Shown here piece by piece: positions 1 to 9,076 of a stretch of DNA of 64,000 nucleotides. Both the position numbers and the translations under genes were made by a program. Under the pieces are notes generated by a model. It saw only the letters and a program-made list of their open reading frames with translations. It was not told the DNA's origin and did no database searches. Every line of letters starts with the position of its first letter. Position 1 is the stretch's first letter. The stretch is from Agreia sp. VKM Ac-1783 (GTDB lineage Bacteria; Actinomycetota; Actinomycetes; Actinomycetales; Microbacteriaceae): NCBI RefSeq assembly GCF_900177765.1, contig NZ_FXWI01000003.1, forward strand, positions 372,001 to 436,000, read 5' to 3'.

Positions 1-786
<786 letters not shown>

Positions 787-788
787 TC

Positions 789-1433
789 GTGGCAGACCAG
801 AACACGTTCCCTGAGCCCGCTGAAGGGAACGAGCCGGATTCGGCTCAGACCCCGGCGGCGGGCTCGGGGAGCGATTCTCCAGCCGACGAGCCGACCATCG
901 ACGGCGCGTTCATCGAGGCCGAAGGCCCCGACGTCGAGACGTCGCTGACCGACGCCGACCTGAGCTTTCTCGAAGACGCGTCCACCGCGTCGAGTTCGAC
1001 GGCTTCAGACGAGGTGCTGGCGGCCGAGCGGCTTGCCGACCTGCAGCGCGTCACAGCGGAGTACGCCAACTACCGCAAGCGCACCGAGGCGAACCGTGAG
1101 GTCGAGCGGGAGCGCACGGTCGGCGAGGTCGTGAAGGTCCTGCTGCCGGTGCTCGACGATCTCGACCGCGCTGAGAAGCACGGCGATCTCGGAGACGGAC
1201 CGTTCGCATCCATCGCGCAGAAGCTGCGCGGCGGCACCGAGCGCATGGGCCTCAAGCCCTTCGGCGCGGTGGGCGATGTCTTCGACCCGCAGCTGCACGA
1301 GGCGATCTTCCAGCAGCCTTCGGCTGAGGTCGAGGTCGACACGGTGGCCGATGTGGTCGAAACCGGCTACTACCTCGGTTCCACGCTTCTGCGTGCGGCC
1401 AGGGTCGTCGTCTCGACTCCCGTCAGCGCGTAG
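789..1433 (+). CDS. grpE: Nucleotide exchange factor GrpE
   Basis: 214-residue GrpE, the ADP-release factor of DnaK. A GTG start sits 2 nt after the dnaK stop. The first 85 residues are acidic and low-complexity; the conserved part has the long dimerisation helix ('LADLQRVTAEYANYRKRTE'), then 'VLLPVLDDLDRAEKHG', and the C-terminal beta domain with 'FGAVGDVFDPQLHEAI' and 'VVETGYYLGSTLLRAARV'. The N-terminal codons 6-14 are made of a copy of the local palindromic repeat (positions 805-831), so a repeat element has been absorbed into the coding sequence. Function in the operon is certain; the disordered N-terminus is probably tolerant to such insertions. Confidence 0.96.
   Translation: MADQNTFPEPAEGNEPDSAQTPAAGSGSDSPADEPTIDGAFIEAEGPDVETSLTDADLSFLEDASTASSSTASDEVLAAERLADLQRVTAEYANYRKRTEANREVERERTVGEVVKVLLPVLDDLDRAEKHGDLGDGPFASIAQKLRGGTERMGLKPFGAVGDVFDPQLHEAIFQQPSAEVEVDTVADVVETGYYLGSTLLRAARVVVSTPVSA
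805..831. repeat. Palindromic repeat copy embedded in grpE coding sequence
   Basis: Matches 20 of 23 positions of one arm of the hairpin repeat at 1478-1500 and extends by AACG, giving its own 8-bp terminal inverted repeat (CGTTCCCT / AGGGAACG). It is translated in frame within the GrpE N-terminus as part of 'TFPEPAEGNE'. Confidence 0.7.
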
Positions 1434-1451
1434 TACACAACCTGGTAGAGC

Positions 1452-1500
1452 CCCTTCGACGAGCTCAGGGAACGTCTCGTTCCCTGAGCTCGTCGAAGGG
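1452..1500. repeat. Perfect 23-bp inverted repeat (hairpin) between grpE and dnaJ
   Basis: Arms 1452-1474 and 1478-1500 are exact reverse complements (core CCTTCGACGAGCTCAGGG), with a 3-nt TCT loop. No T-run follows, so it is more likely a REP-like dispersed element than a classical terminator, though it could attenuate transcription or protect mRNA within the operon. Single arms recur at 805, 10627, 11580/11604 and 32738. Confidence 0.9.
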
Positions 1501-1521
1501 CTGAACACAACAAGGACACGA

Positions 1522-2514
1522 ATGGCCAGCCAGGATTGGTTCGACAAAGACTTCTACAAGGTGCTCGGCGTCTCGAAAGACATCTCCGAGGCCGATCTCA
1601 AGAAGACCTATCGCAAGCTCGCACGCCAGTATCACCCCGACTCCAACCCCGGCGATCCCAAGGCCGAGGCGAAGTTCAAGGAGATCTCCGAGGCCAACTC
1701 GGTTCTCTCCGACCCTGAACAGCGCAAGGAGTACGACCAGATCCGCGCCATGGGCTCGGGAGCACGATTCCAGGCCCCCGGCCAGCAGGGCGGAGGCTTC
1801 GAAGACGTCTTCGGCGGCATGTTCGGCGGAGGCGGAGGCGGCGGCGGGCGCGGAGGCCAGCAGTACACCTACACGCAGCCCGGAGCAGGAAGCCAGTACG
1901 ACGACCTGCTCGGCGGACTGTTCGGCGGCTCCTCGGGAGGCTTCCGCGGTTTCGGTGGTCCGACTCGCGGGCGTGACGTCACGGCACGGGCGACCATCGA
2001 CTTTCTCACCGCCACCAAAGGCGACACGATCAAGCTGCAGACGGCCGACGGCCGACCGATCACGGTCAAGATTCCGGCGGGTGTCTCCGACGGCCAGAAG
2101 ATCAAATTGCGCGGCAAGGGCGAAGCGAGTCCTGACGGAGGCGAGGCAGGCGATATCGTCTTGACCGTGACCGTGCGCAAACACCCCGTATTCGAGCGCG
2201 ACGGGTTGAACCTGCGCGTGAACGTTCCGGTGACCTTCGTCGAGGCGACCCTCGGCGCGACGATCGAGGTTCCGACCCTCGGCGGCGATCCCGTGAAACT
2301 CAAAGTGGCTCCGGGCACCCCCTCTGGGCGAGTGCTGCGAGTCAAGGGACGCGGAGTCGAGACGTCGAAAGGAACGGGCGATCTGCTCGCCGTCGTTCAG
2401 GTCGCCGTTCCGGCACACCTGAGCGCGGAGGCCCGCGAGGCTCTCGAGGCCTTCCACGCTGTGGAGCCGCAGGAGAACCCGCGCCTCGAGCTGCTCTCGA
2501 AGGCGCACGAGTAA
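1522..2514 (+). CDS. dnaJ: DnaJ-family co-chaperone without zinc-finger domain
   Basis: 330-residue Hsp40. The ATG at 1522 is chosen because it begins the J-domain ('DWFDKDFYKVLGVSKD'); the open frame continues upstream across the hairpin but has no conserved sequence there. J-domain HPD is at 'YHPDSN', about residue 40. A Gly/Phe-rich region (about residues 80-150) follows, then two C-terminal substrate-binding beta domains ('VKIPAGVSDGQKIKLRGKG', 'LRVNVPVTFVEATLGA'). There are no CxxCxGxG repeats, so it is a type II (CbpA-like) DnaJ rather than the zinc-binding type I. It stimulates DnaK ATPase and delivers clients. It lies between grpE and hspR in the heat-shock operon. Confidence 0.93.
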   Translation: MASQDWFDKDFYKVLGVSKDISEADLKKTYRKLARQYHPDSNPGDPKAEAKFKEISEANSVLSDPEQRKEYDQIRAMGSGARFQAPGQQGGGFEDVFGGMFGGGGGGGGRGGQQYTYTQPGAGSQYDDLLGGLFGGSSGGFRGFGGPTRGRDVTARATIDFLTATKGDTIKLQTADGRPITVKIPAGVSDGQKIKLRGKGEASPDGGEAGDIVLTVTVRKHPVFERDGLNLRVNVPVTFVEATLGATIEVPTLGGDPVKLKVAPGTPSGRVLRVKGRGVETSKGTGDLLAVVQVAVPAHLSAEAREALEAFHAVEPQENPRLELLSKAHE

Positions 2515-2564
2515 CCCGAGTCGCTTCTTCACTCACCAGCAGTAGCCAGACAGGAAGGCAGGCC

Positions 2565-2987
2565 ATGGACGAGAACTCTCCGATGTTCGCGATCGCCATG
2601 GCCGCCGAACTGGCTGGCATGCATCCGCAGACACTGCGCCAGTACGACCGCCTCGGGCTCGTCAGCCCGACGCGAACGGCGGGCAAATCGAGGCGCTATT
2701 CGATGCGCAACGTCGTTCAGCTCCGCGAGATAGCGCGGCTGTCGGCGGAGGGCGTCAGCCTCGAGGGCATCGCCCGCATCCTGACCCTCGAGAACCAAGT
2801 CTCGGCGCTCACCGGTCGTGTGCGCGAACTCGAGAGCGCCCTGGCCGACGAGCTGCTGAACCGCCCGAACCGCCGCGTCTTCGCCGCCGATGTGCAGGGC
2901 GATGTGGTGTCGCTGAAACATGGAACGCGCACGGCCCGCCGCACCGAGATCGTGATCTGGCGCCCCACCCAGGCGGAACTCGACTGA
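2565..2987 (+). CDS. hspR: Heat-shock repressor HspR (MerR family)
   Basis: 140-residue MerR-type regulator. Residues about 8-75 form the winged helix: 'FAIAMAAELAGMHPQTLRQYDRLGL' is the HTH and 'GKSRRYSMRNVVQLREIARL' the wing and following helix. A coiled-coil segment ('VSALTGRVRELESALADELL') follows. It ends the dnaK-grpE-dnaJ operon 50 nt after dnaJ, the classical actinobacterial position, with an AGGAAGG ribosome site before the ATG. In this family HspR, with DnaK as co-repressor, binds HAIR inverted repeats and represses dnaK and clpB; a HAIR-like site is present upstream of clpB at 22901-22921. Confidence 0.95.
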   Translation: MDENSPMFAIAMAAELAGMHPQTLRQYDRLGLVSPTRTAGKSRRYSMRNVVQLREIARLSAEGVSLEGIARILTLENQVSALTGRVRELESALADELLNRPNRRVFAADVQGDVVSLKHGTRTARRTEIVIWRPTQAELD

Positions 2988-3016
2988 CTGGTCGTTGCGC
3001 TGGTCTAGCTCGCTTC

Positions 3017-3895
3017 TCAGGTGACGGGCGTCGACACGAAGAGCACCCGGTCGCTGGCGACCAGCTCGTCGAGCGTGAAGACGCGGTCGAGGTCGTGGCC
3101 GGCTGCGACGGCGGCCGTGCGCTCAGCCTCCGACTGCGGCGCCATGCGACCCTGCATATAACCGCCGAGCGAGCGCACGGCGCACGCTGCGATGATCCCC
3201 TCGGGAGTGCCGCCCGTGCCCATCACGGCATCGATGCCCGAGCCCGGCGTGGCCGCGGCGATCGCGATCGACACGTCGCCCTCGCCGACCAGATGAACGC
3301 GCACGCCCACCTCTCGCAGTTCGGCGATGAGGGATGCGTGCCGCGGCTTGTCGAGAACACCGACGACCAGGTCCTCGAGCGGCTTGTGCAGCGCCTCGGC
3401 CAGTCTTCTGGCGTTCTCTGCGTGTGACGCCCGCACGTCGAGCACACCGATACCCGCTGAACCCGCGATGAGCTTCTGCATGTAGAAGACGTCACGCGGA
3501 TCGAACATGCTTCCCCGAGGAGCCAGCGCGATCACGGCCACCGCGCCGGGCAGGTTCTCTGCCGCCAACCGCGTTCCATCGAGGGGATCGACCGCGACGT
3601 CGCACGCCGGGCCGTCGCCGGTTCCGAGGCGCTCGCCGTTCGCGAGCATCGGAGCCTCGTCTTTCTCGCCCTCGCCGATCACGACAGTGCCGTCGAAGGG
3701 AACCCGGCCGAGGGCATCCCTCATCGCTGCGACGGCGAGCTCATCGGCGGCGTTCTTGTCGCCAGACCCCACCAGAGGCAGGCAGGCGGATGCCGCGGCC
3801 TCGGTCGCGCGAACCACCGCGGCCACGAGTTCGGCCGGGTAATTGTCAGCCCCGACGACGGTGGTGGGAGCGAGGCGCGACGACTGCGGGGGCAT
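3017..3895 (-). CDS. glpX: Class II fructose-1,6-bisphosphatase
   Basis: 292-residue GlpX-type fructose-1,6-bisphosphatase, a gluconeogenic enzyme. Family blocks: 'GDKNAADELAVAAMRDAL', 'VVIGEGEKDEAPML', the metal/phosphatase motif 'DVAVDPLDGTRLAA', and 'GTGGTPEGIIAACAVR' near the C-terminus. The start at 3895 (ATG, 'MPPQSSRL') is preferred over upstream in-frame codons because the conserved sequence begins just after it and an AGGCTA box on the plus strand (TAGCCT on the coding strand, 3904-3909) lies 8 nt upstream, compatible with a leaderless or nearly leaderless mRNA. The gene is convergent with hspR. Confidence 0.94.
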   Translation of the reverse strand: MPPQSSRLAPTTVVGADNYPAELVAAVVRATEAAASACLPLVGSGDKNAADELAVAAMRDALGRVPFDGTVVIGEGEKDEAPMLANGERLGTGDGPACDVAVDPLDGTRLAAENLPGAVAVIALAPRGSMFDPRDVFYMQKLIAGSAGIGVLDVRASHAENARRLAEALHKPLEDLVVGVLDKPRHASLIAELREVGVRVHLVGEGDVSIAIAAATPGSGIDAVMGTGGTPEGIIAACAVRSLGGYMQGRMAPQSEAERTAAVAAGHDLDRVFTLDELVASDRVLFVSTPVT

Positions 3896-3917
3896 GGGTG
3901 AAAAGGCTACCGCTGCC

Positions 3918-5264
3918 TTAGACGGCGATGCGCGCGCGGCGCTGCTCGCGCAATCGAGCGCGGCGTTCGAAGCGCGGTTCGGCGCCGGCTGCACGGGCGC
4001 CGAGGTAGATCAGCTCGCGCACGGCCCATCCGAGAAGGACCACGAGCAGGGCGTTGCGACCGGTGAGCAGCAAGGCCACGCCGGGGTCTCCGGCGATGAG
4101 CGGCATGTACAGAATCGGGAACACGAAAGTGGTGAGCACTGAGATTCCGACCATCAGCAGTGCGGGAGTGCGCCAGGCGCGCCAGCCCTGCGTGATGCCC
4201 ACGGCGATGATCGGGGCGAGCCACAGCATGTACTGCGGCGAGCCCACCTTGTTGAAGACGACGATCGTGGTGGCGAGGGCCAGCGACGCGACGAGCAGCA
4301 GTTTCTGCGTCTCGGCCCCGCGGTGCTTCGCCCAGACCACGAGGGCCAGCACGCCGACGACGGCGAGCGCCATGGCCGGCGTCATCAGCGCGACGGCGAG
4401 GTGGTCGTAGGGGCCGACGACCTCGCGTGTGGCAATCGCGGTGTTGTTGATGATGTGGCTGCCCGGGCGGTCGAGGATCGCGAGCCAGAGCCACGGTGTG
4501 GTGACGGGGGCCTCGAGCTGCAGACCGCGCGAGGTCTGCATCTGAGCGAAGCCGAGGAGGTACTGCAGGCCGCCCAGCGCCCACACGATCACGGCGACGC
4601 CGATGGAGAAGACGGCCCCTGTGGCGATGGCGATGCGGCGACGGGGGAACGCCCCGAGGATCGCGAGGAAGATCGCGGCGGGCCAGACCTTGATCCAGGT
4701 GGCGAGTGCGAGAAGAGCGGATGCGACGATCGGCCGACGAGCGATCAGAACGAGGGCGATGATCACCAGTGGAGCGGTGATGCCCTCGAGGCGGAGCAGG
4801 GCCACCGGGCTCAGCAGGGTGAGGATGCCGAGCCACCACCACGAGGCCAGGATGCCGCGACGTGAGCGACCGCGGTTGGAGAGCACGACGATGGAGGCGG
4901 CGTTGAGCGCCGCGATCAGCACGAACCAGAGCAGCTGGTAGAACTGAGGTCCGGCGACATTCGAGAGAGAGATCGGCACGATCGCGCCGATCGGGTAGAC
5001 CCATTCGAACTGGATTCCCGGCCACTGGCCGAAGGTTTCTGCGGCGACGGCCCAGCGGCGGTAGAGGGGGAGATCGCCCTCGACGGTTCCGGCGAGGATG
5101 TTGGGCAGCAGGCCGAGGAAGTAGACGATGTGCAGACCGATGAAGCCCCAGACGAGGGTGCGCGGCTTCTCGAAGACTTCGGACTCGGGGATGGCCGGCC
5201 TGACGAATCGGTCGTACAGCGTCGGTCGGGCGAGGCCCGGTGCAGTCAGTTCAGTTGTCGCCAC
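3918..5264 (-). CDS. GT87/DUF2029-like polytopic membrane glycosyltransferase
   Basis: 448 residues with about ten predicted transmembrane helices. The N-terminal 'GDLPLYRRWA' after the first helix and the late 'NKVGSPQYMLWLAP' block resemble the GT87/DUF2029 family of polyprenol-phosphate-dependent mannosyltransferase-like proteins; 'ATWIKVWPAAIFLAI' is also typical. It would act in the membrane on lipid-linked sugars for cell-envelope glycans, but the substrate cannot be read from sequence. The GTG start at 5264 lies 7 nt after a TACGGT box (coding strand), again leaderless-like. It ends 22 nt upstream of the glpX start on the same strand. Confidence 0.72.
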   Translation of the reverse strand: MATTELTAPGLARPTLYDRFVRPAIPESEVFEKPRTLVWGFIGLHIVYFLGLLPNILAGTVEGDLPLYRRWAVAAETFGQWPGIQFEWVYPIGAIVPISLSNVAGPQFYQLLWFVLIAALNAASIVVLSNRGRSRRGILASWWWLGILTLLSPVALLRLEGITAPLVIIALVLIARRPIVASALLALATWIKVWPAAIFLAILGAFPRRRIAIATGAVFSIGVAVIVWALGGLQYLLGFAQMQTSRGLQLEAPVTTPWLWLAILDRPGSHIINNTAIATREVVGPYDHLAVALMTPAMALAVVGVLALVVWAKHRGAETQKLLLVASLALATTIVVFNKVGSPQYMLWLAPIIAVGITQGWRAWRTPALLMVGISVLTTFVFPILYMPLIAGDPGVALLLTGRNALLVVLLGWAVRELIYLGARAAGAEPRFERRARLREQRRARIAV

Positions 5265-5378
5265 TCTAGCGACCGTAGTGTCGAACGCCTGCGAACGAGC
5301 AGGGATTCACCTTGTGGTTACCTGACCGTCGCGCGCCGGACACCTAGCGGGGGCGTCCGGCGCGCGCTTTCTCGCGAC

Positions 5379-6212
5379 TCACGACCCCGTCTTGACCGCC
5401 TGAATCGTGTAGCTGAGCGGCGCGACGCCGGCATGCTGGTCGAGCGCGAACTCGCCGTCGGGGCGCATCAGCATCTGCCCAGGAAGAGCTCGCCAGGGCA
5501 CGCTGTCGTGTTCGACGAGCATCGTCAGTGAGAGGCCCGCGCCGAGGAGGGCCGTCACGATCTCCCCGATGCCGTGATTCCACTCGTAGGTCTTCGTGGC
5601 CGCGATCGGCTTGTCTGTCTCGACGTAGCTCGCGTCGTCGTCCCACTCGAGCGGGTCTGCCTGCTCGAAGTACGGAAAGCGCAGATGCAGGTCGTCGCTG
5701 AGCCTCTCGTCCATGGTCCAGAGAATCGGATGCCCCTCGCGGATGAAGAGGCGTCCTCCCGGTTTGAGCAGGCCCGCCACCACGGCCGCCCAGCGCTCGA
5801 CGCTGGGTAGCCAGCAGAGCGCGCCGATTCCGGTGTAGACGAGGTCGAAGCCGCCTTCGCCGAGCGCCTCGACCGCCGAGTACACGTCGGACTCGACGAA
5901 GTCGACCGCATCGCCCGTCTCCGCGACCAGGGCTCTCGCCTCCTCGAGGGCGACCGGAGAGAAGTCGAGCCCTGTGACGTGAGCGCCGAGTCGGGCGAGC
6001 GAGAGCGTGTCGGTGCCGATGTGGCACTGCAGGTGCACGGTTCGCAGTCCCTCGATGGGGCCGAGGCGCTCGCGGTCGAATCTGACGACATCGGAGATGA
6101 GTTTTCTGTCGTCGATGTAGCGCTGCACCTGGTACCCCACGCCGGTTCGCACGGCGTGCGCGGATGCGCGGTCGTTCCAGTTCTCGCGATTCGCGGTCAC
6201 GTAGTCGGTCAT
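5379..6212 (-). CDS. Class I SAM-dependent methyltransferase
   Basis: 277-residue methyltransferase of the Rossmann class. Motif I is 'TVHLQCHIGTDTLSLARLGAHVTGLD' (the Gly-rich loop reads HIGTDT, a variant common in this subgroup), followed by 'FSPVALEEARAL' and the post-I acidic residue in 'DFVESDVY'. 'FDLVYTGIGALCWLPSVERWA' is the motif IV-V region, and 'GGRLFIREGHPILW' follows. Substrate unknown. A TATTCT hexamer about 46 nt before the ATG and GGAAGAAG just upstream could be promoter and ribosome site. Divergent from the next methyltransferase at 6289. Confidence 0.8.
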   Translation of the reverse strand: MTDYVTANRENWNDRASAHAVRTGVGYQVQRYIDDRKLISDVVRFDRERLGPIEGLRTVHLQCHIGTDTLSLARLGAHVTGLDFSPVALEEARALVAETGDAVDFVESDVYSAVEALGEGGFDLVYTGIGALCWLPSVERWAAVVAGLLKPGGRLFIREGHPILWTMDERLSDDLHLRFPYFEQADPLEWDDDASYVETDKPIAATKTYEWNHGIGEIVTALLGAGLSLTMLVEHDSVPWRALPGQMLMRPDGEFALDQHAGVAPLSYTIQAVKTGS

Positions 6213-6288
6213 GGTCGGCTTCTTCCTGCCGCCGTCTGGCGAGCCGACCAGAATAACAGCCCGTGCACATCCCTGTCAGGATGGGGGG

Positions 6289-7416
6289 ATGCCCGACTTC
6301 TCGTTCGATGACCTCCGCCGCTTTCCCGACGTCGAGGCCCCCAACCTCTTCGCGGTCGACGCGAGCGACAGGCTGATCCTCGACGAGGCGGCCGATGCGC
6401 TGGCGGCGGCGGCTCCCGGTGAGGTCGTCGTGATCGGCGACCGCTACGGGGCGCTGACGCTCGGAGCGGCCGGGCTGCACGGGTCGACGCGCATCCGGGT
6501 TCAGCAGGACGCGCTCACCGGTGAGCGCGCGCTGGCCCGCAACGCCGACCGCACGCAGCTCTCGGGCACCTTCGAGTCGATGACCCTCGACGCCTCGCTC
6601 GTCGAGGGGGCGACCGTGGTGCTCATGCAGCTTCCGCGCACTCTTGCCGCACTCGAGCAGGCGGCGGCGCTCATCGCGCGCTATGCGCATCCGTCGGTCG
6701 TGGTGTTCGCGGGCGGCCGCATCAAGCACCTCTCGATCAGCATGAACGAGGTTCTCGCCAAGCACTTCTCCGAGCTGCGTGTGAGTCTGGCGCGGCAGAA
6801 GTCGCGGGTGCTCGTCGCGTCTGGGCCGATCGAGGGCTCGAAGGACGACACGATCATCCGCAGCGAGTTCCACGACGACCTGCAGCTGTGGGTGGCGGCG
6901 CAGGGCACAGCCTTCGCGGGTACGAAGCTCGACATCGGCACGCGCTTCCTCCTGTCGTTCATCCCACAGATGCAGGCGCATCCCGAGGTGGCCATCGACC
7001 TCGGATGCGGCACGGGCGTCCTCGCCGCCGAGATCGCCCGGGCGCGGCCCGAGGCGCGGGTCATCGCGAGCGACCAGTCGGCGTCGGCCGTCGCATCCGC
7101 CCGCGAGACGATGCGGCTGAACCATCTCGAGGGCCGGGTCGACGTCGTGCGCGACGACGCGCTGCGCTCGCAACCGGACGCCTCGGCCGGGCTGATCCTC
7201 TGCAATCCGCCGTTCCACGTGGGTGCGGCCGTGCACGCCGACGCGGCCCTCGGGCTGTTCCGCGATGCCGCGCGCGTTCTGCGTTCGGGCGGCGAGCTCT
7301 GGACCGTGTTCAACAGTTCGCTGTCGCACGCCACGACGCTGCGCAAGATCGTCGGGCCGACCGACGTGGTCGGCCAGAACGCGAAGTTCACGGTGACCCG
7401 CAGCACCAAGCGCTGA
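6289..7416 (+). CDS. RsmC/RlmG-like rRNA (guanine-N2) methyltransferase
   Basis: 375 residues with two methyltransferase-like domains. The N-terminal half (to about residue 200) is a degenerate Rossmann domain; the C-terminal half holds the SAM site 'AIDLGCGTGVLAAEIARARP' and the catalytic 'LILCNPPFHVG' motif (NPPFH), diagnostic of RsmC/RlmG enzymes that make N2-methylguanine in rRNA. The start at 6289 ('MPDFSFDDLRRFP') is preferred to an upstream in-frame codon at 6211 that would overlap the divergent gene. The last 27 nt, including the stop, are duplicated 93 bp downstream (7485-7511). Confidence 0.82.
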   Translation: MPDFSFDDLRRFPDVEAPNLFAVDASDRLILDEAADALAAAAPGEVVVIGDRYGALTLGAAGLHGSTRIRVQQDALTGERALARNADRTQLSGTFESMTLDASLVEGATVVLMQLPRTLAALEQAAALIARYAHPSVVVFAGGRIKHLSISMNEVLAKHFSELRVSLARQKSRVLVASGPIEGSKDDTIIRSEFHDDLQLWVAAQGTAFAGTKLDIGTRFLLSFIPQMQAHPEVAIDLGCGTGVLAAEIARARPEARVIASDQSASAVASARETMRLNHLEGRVDVVRDDALRSQPDASAGLILCNPPFHVGAAVHADAALGLFRDAARVLRSGGELWTVFNSSLSHATTLRKIVGPTDVVGQNAKFTVTRSTKR

Positions 7417-7511
7417 CGGATGTGATCTCGATACGCGGGGCTCGTTCCTCGCGACCGCTACTCGATCAGCGCAGCCTCACCCGAGGTGACCCGCAGCACC
7501 AAGCGCTGACG
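7392..7511. repeat. 27-bp direct repeat bracketing a palindromic-repeat copy
   Basis: The sequence at 7392-7418 (end of the RsmC-like gene including its TGA) is repeated exactly at 7485-7511. The 66 bp between contain a GATCTCGATACG...CTACTCGATCAGCG element (7424-7472) of the family also seen near 13.7, 26.8, 34.1 and 41.8 kb. This looks like an insertion or local duplication event tied to that repeat family. Confidence 0.8.
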
Positions 7512-7556
7512 CGCTCACGAGGTGCTAGCGTCGAATCCGCAGCCCGGGGAGGTCAG

Positions 7557-9023
7557 ATGTCGCGTTCGCTCGGCCTCACCGCAGAGGCCCGTTCAGCCGT
7601 CTTCGCGCCGCTCGCCGGTCCGGGTCGCAGCGAGCAGGTCGAACAGCGGATGCGCGAGGCCATCGTGCTCGGTCTGGTCGGGCACGGCGAGCGTCTGCCC
7701 CGAGAGACCGAGTTGGCGAGGCAGTTCGGCGTAGCGGTGTCGACGGTGCGCGAGGCGCTCGACGCGCTGCGCAGCCAGGGGCTCGTGCGCACCACTCGCG
7801 GACGTGACGGTGGCAGCTTCATCACGTCGAGCGAGGAGGGCCAGCGCGAGCTCCTCGCCGCCCAACTGTCGAGGTTCTCGCGGGCGCAGCTGCACGATCT
7901 CGCTCTACAGCTTGGAGCGATCAGCGGCACCGTCGCTGCGACGGCGGCGGCACGCGCCACGTCGAGCGACCTCGCGAATCTGCGCTCGATCACGCAGTCG
8001 ATCGACTTCGACAATGAGGTCTCGGCGCGCCGCGGGGAGGCGCTGTTTCGCGTCGAGGTCGCGGCCGCTGCTCAGTCGCCCCGGCTCGTCGCCGAGGAGC
8101 TGCGTCTGCAGGCGGAGTTCGGCCCGCTGCTCTGGTTCGGCATGCGCGATCAGGCGCTGCGCGATACCGTCCGGCGCGCTCAGCTCAGTCTCATCGAGGC
8201 CCTCGGCAGCCGCGATGCCGCAGGGGCACGGGCCCTCGTCGATGAGCAGCTCTCGACCCTGGCAGCGAGCGCCATCTCGTTCTCCGATCGATCTCGGGGG
8301 AGTGCGGACGACGTCGACGTCGCCCCGGTCACGCTCGACGACTGCGCATCCCTCGTCGTCGACACCGTCGACGCGGTCTTCACCACGCTGGGACGCGCCC
8401 GCGACGCTTTCGCCACCACGCTCGCGCGCCTCGCGCATCCGATAACCAGGGCCGCCCTCGACGGCAGCGTGCGCGCCCTCGCCGAGGCGGAACTCGCCGA
8501 CGGCGCGCAGCTCGTGATCGGCGCCGGCTTCGTGGCCACTCCGGGATTCGTCGCCGACGCCGCATGGCACCTCGCGTGGTGGGTGCGCCAAGCCGGAGAC
8601 CCTCTGGTGCAGCGGCTGCCGCCTCGGCAGTTGGCCGTCGTCGAAGACCCGGAGTCGGAGTTCTTTCGCGACTACACGCGACTCGAATGGTGGCGAGGCG
8701 TCGCGTCGGGCGAGCCGAGCCACATCACGGGTCCGTACGTCGACTACCTCTGCACCGACGAGTTCATCCTCACCCTGACCATGCCCGTGTTCGACTCGTC
8801 GGGCGCGCAGCCGGGCGTCGCAGGGGTGGATGTCACGGTGTCAGCTCTCGAGGCCCGGTTTCTGCCCGTCTTCGGCCGGCTCGGCGAACGTGTCACGCTG
8901 GTGAACGCGCAGTCACGGGTTGTGCTGTCGACCGATCCCACGCTGGCCGCTGGCACGCTCCTCGCCGAGGGCGGGGAGCGGGTGCCGTGCGGAGCGCTGC
9001 CGCTCGCACTGCTGCGCCACTGA
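7557..9023 (+). CDS. GntR-family regulator with putative C-terminal Cache/PDC sensor domain
   Basis: 488 residues. The ATG at 7557 follows a GGGGAGG ribosome site. Residues about 25-90 are a GntR winged helix ('LPRETELARQFGVAVSTVREALDALRSQGLVRTTRG' spans the recognition helix and wing). Residues about 95-250 form an all-helical region ('LHDLALQLGAISGTVAATAAARA') resembling the FadR-type effector-binding fold. The remaining ~220 residues have Cache/PDC features: 'EDPESEFFRDYTRLEWWRGV', 'ITGPYVDYLCTDEFILTLTMPVFDSSG' and 'GVAGVDVTVSALEARF', all typical of small-molecule-binding sensor domains that are usually extracellular. No signal or membrane helix is visible, so this would be a cytosolic sensor. 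It faces the amine/GABA locus convergently and probably controls it. Confidence 0.8.
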   Translation: MSRSLGLTAEARSAVFAPLAGPGRSEQVEQRMREAIVLGLVGHGERLPRETELARQFGVAVSTVREALDALRSQGLVRTTRGRDGGSFITSSEEGQRELLAAQLSRFSRAQLHDLALQLGAISGTVAATAAARATSSDLANLRSITQSIDFDNEVSARRGEALFRVEVAAAAQSPRLVAEELRLQAEFGPLLWFGMRDQALRDTVRRAQLSLIEALGSRDAAGARALVDEQLSTLAASAISFSDRSRGSADDVDVAPVTLDDCASLVVDTVDAVFTTLGRARDAFATTLARLAHPITRAALDGSVRALAEAELADGAQLVIGAGFVATPGFVADAAWHLAWWVRQAGDPLVQRLPPRQLAVVEDPESEFFRDYTRLEWWRGVASGEPSHITGPYVDYLCTDEFILTLTMPVFDSSGAQPGVAGVDVTVSALEARFLPVFGRLGERVTLVNAQSRVVLSTDPTLAAGTLLAEGGERVPCGALPLALLRH

Positions 9024-9076
9024 GCGCGCCCGCGCGTGGGCACTGACACGCGGGCACCTCAGCTCGCCAGCGCCTC

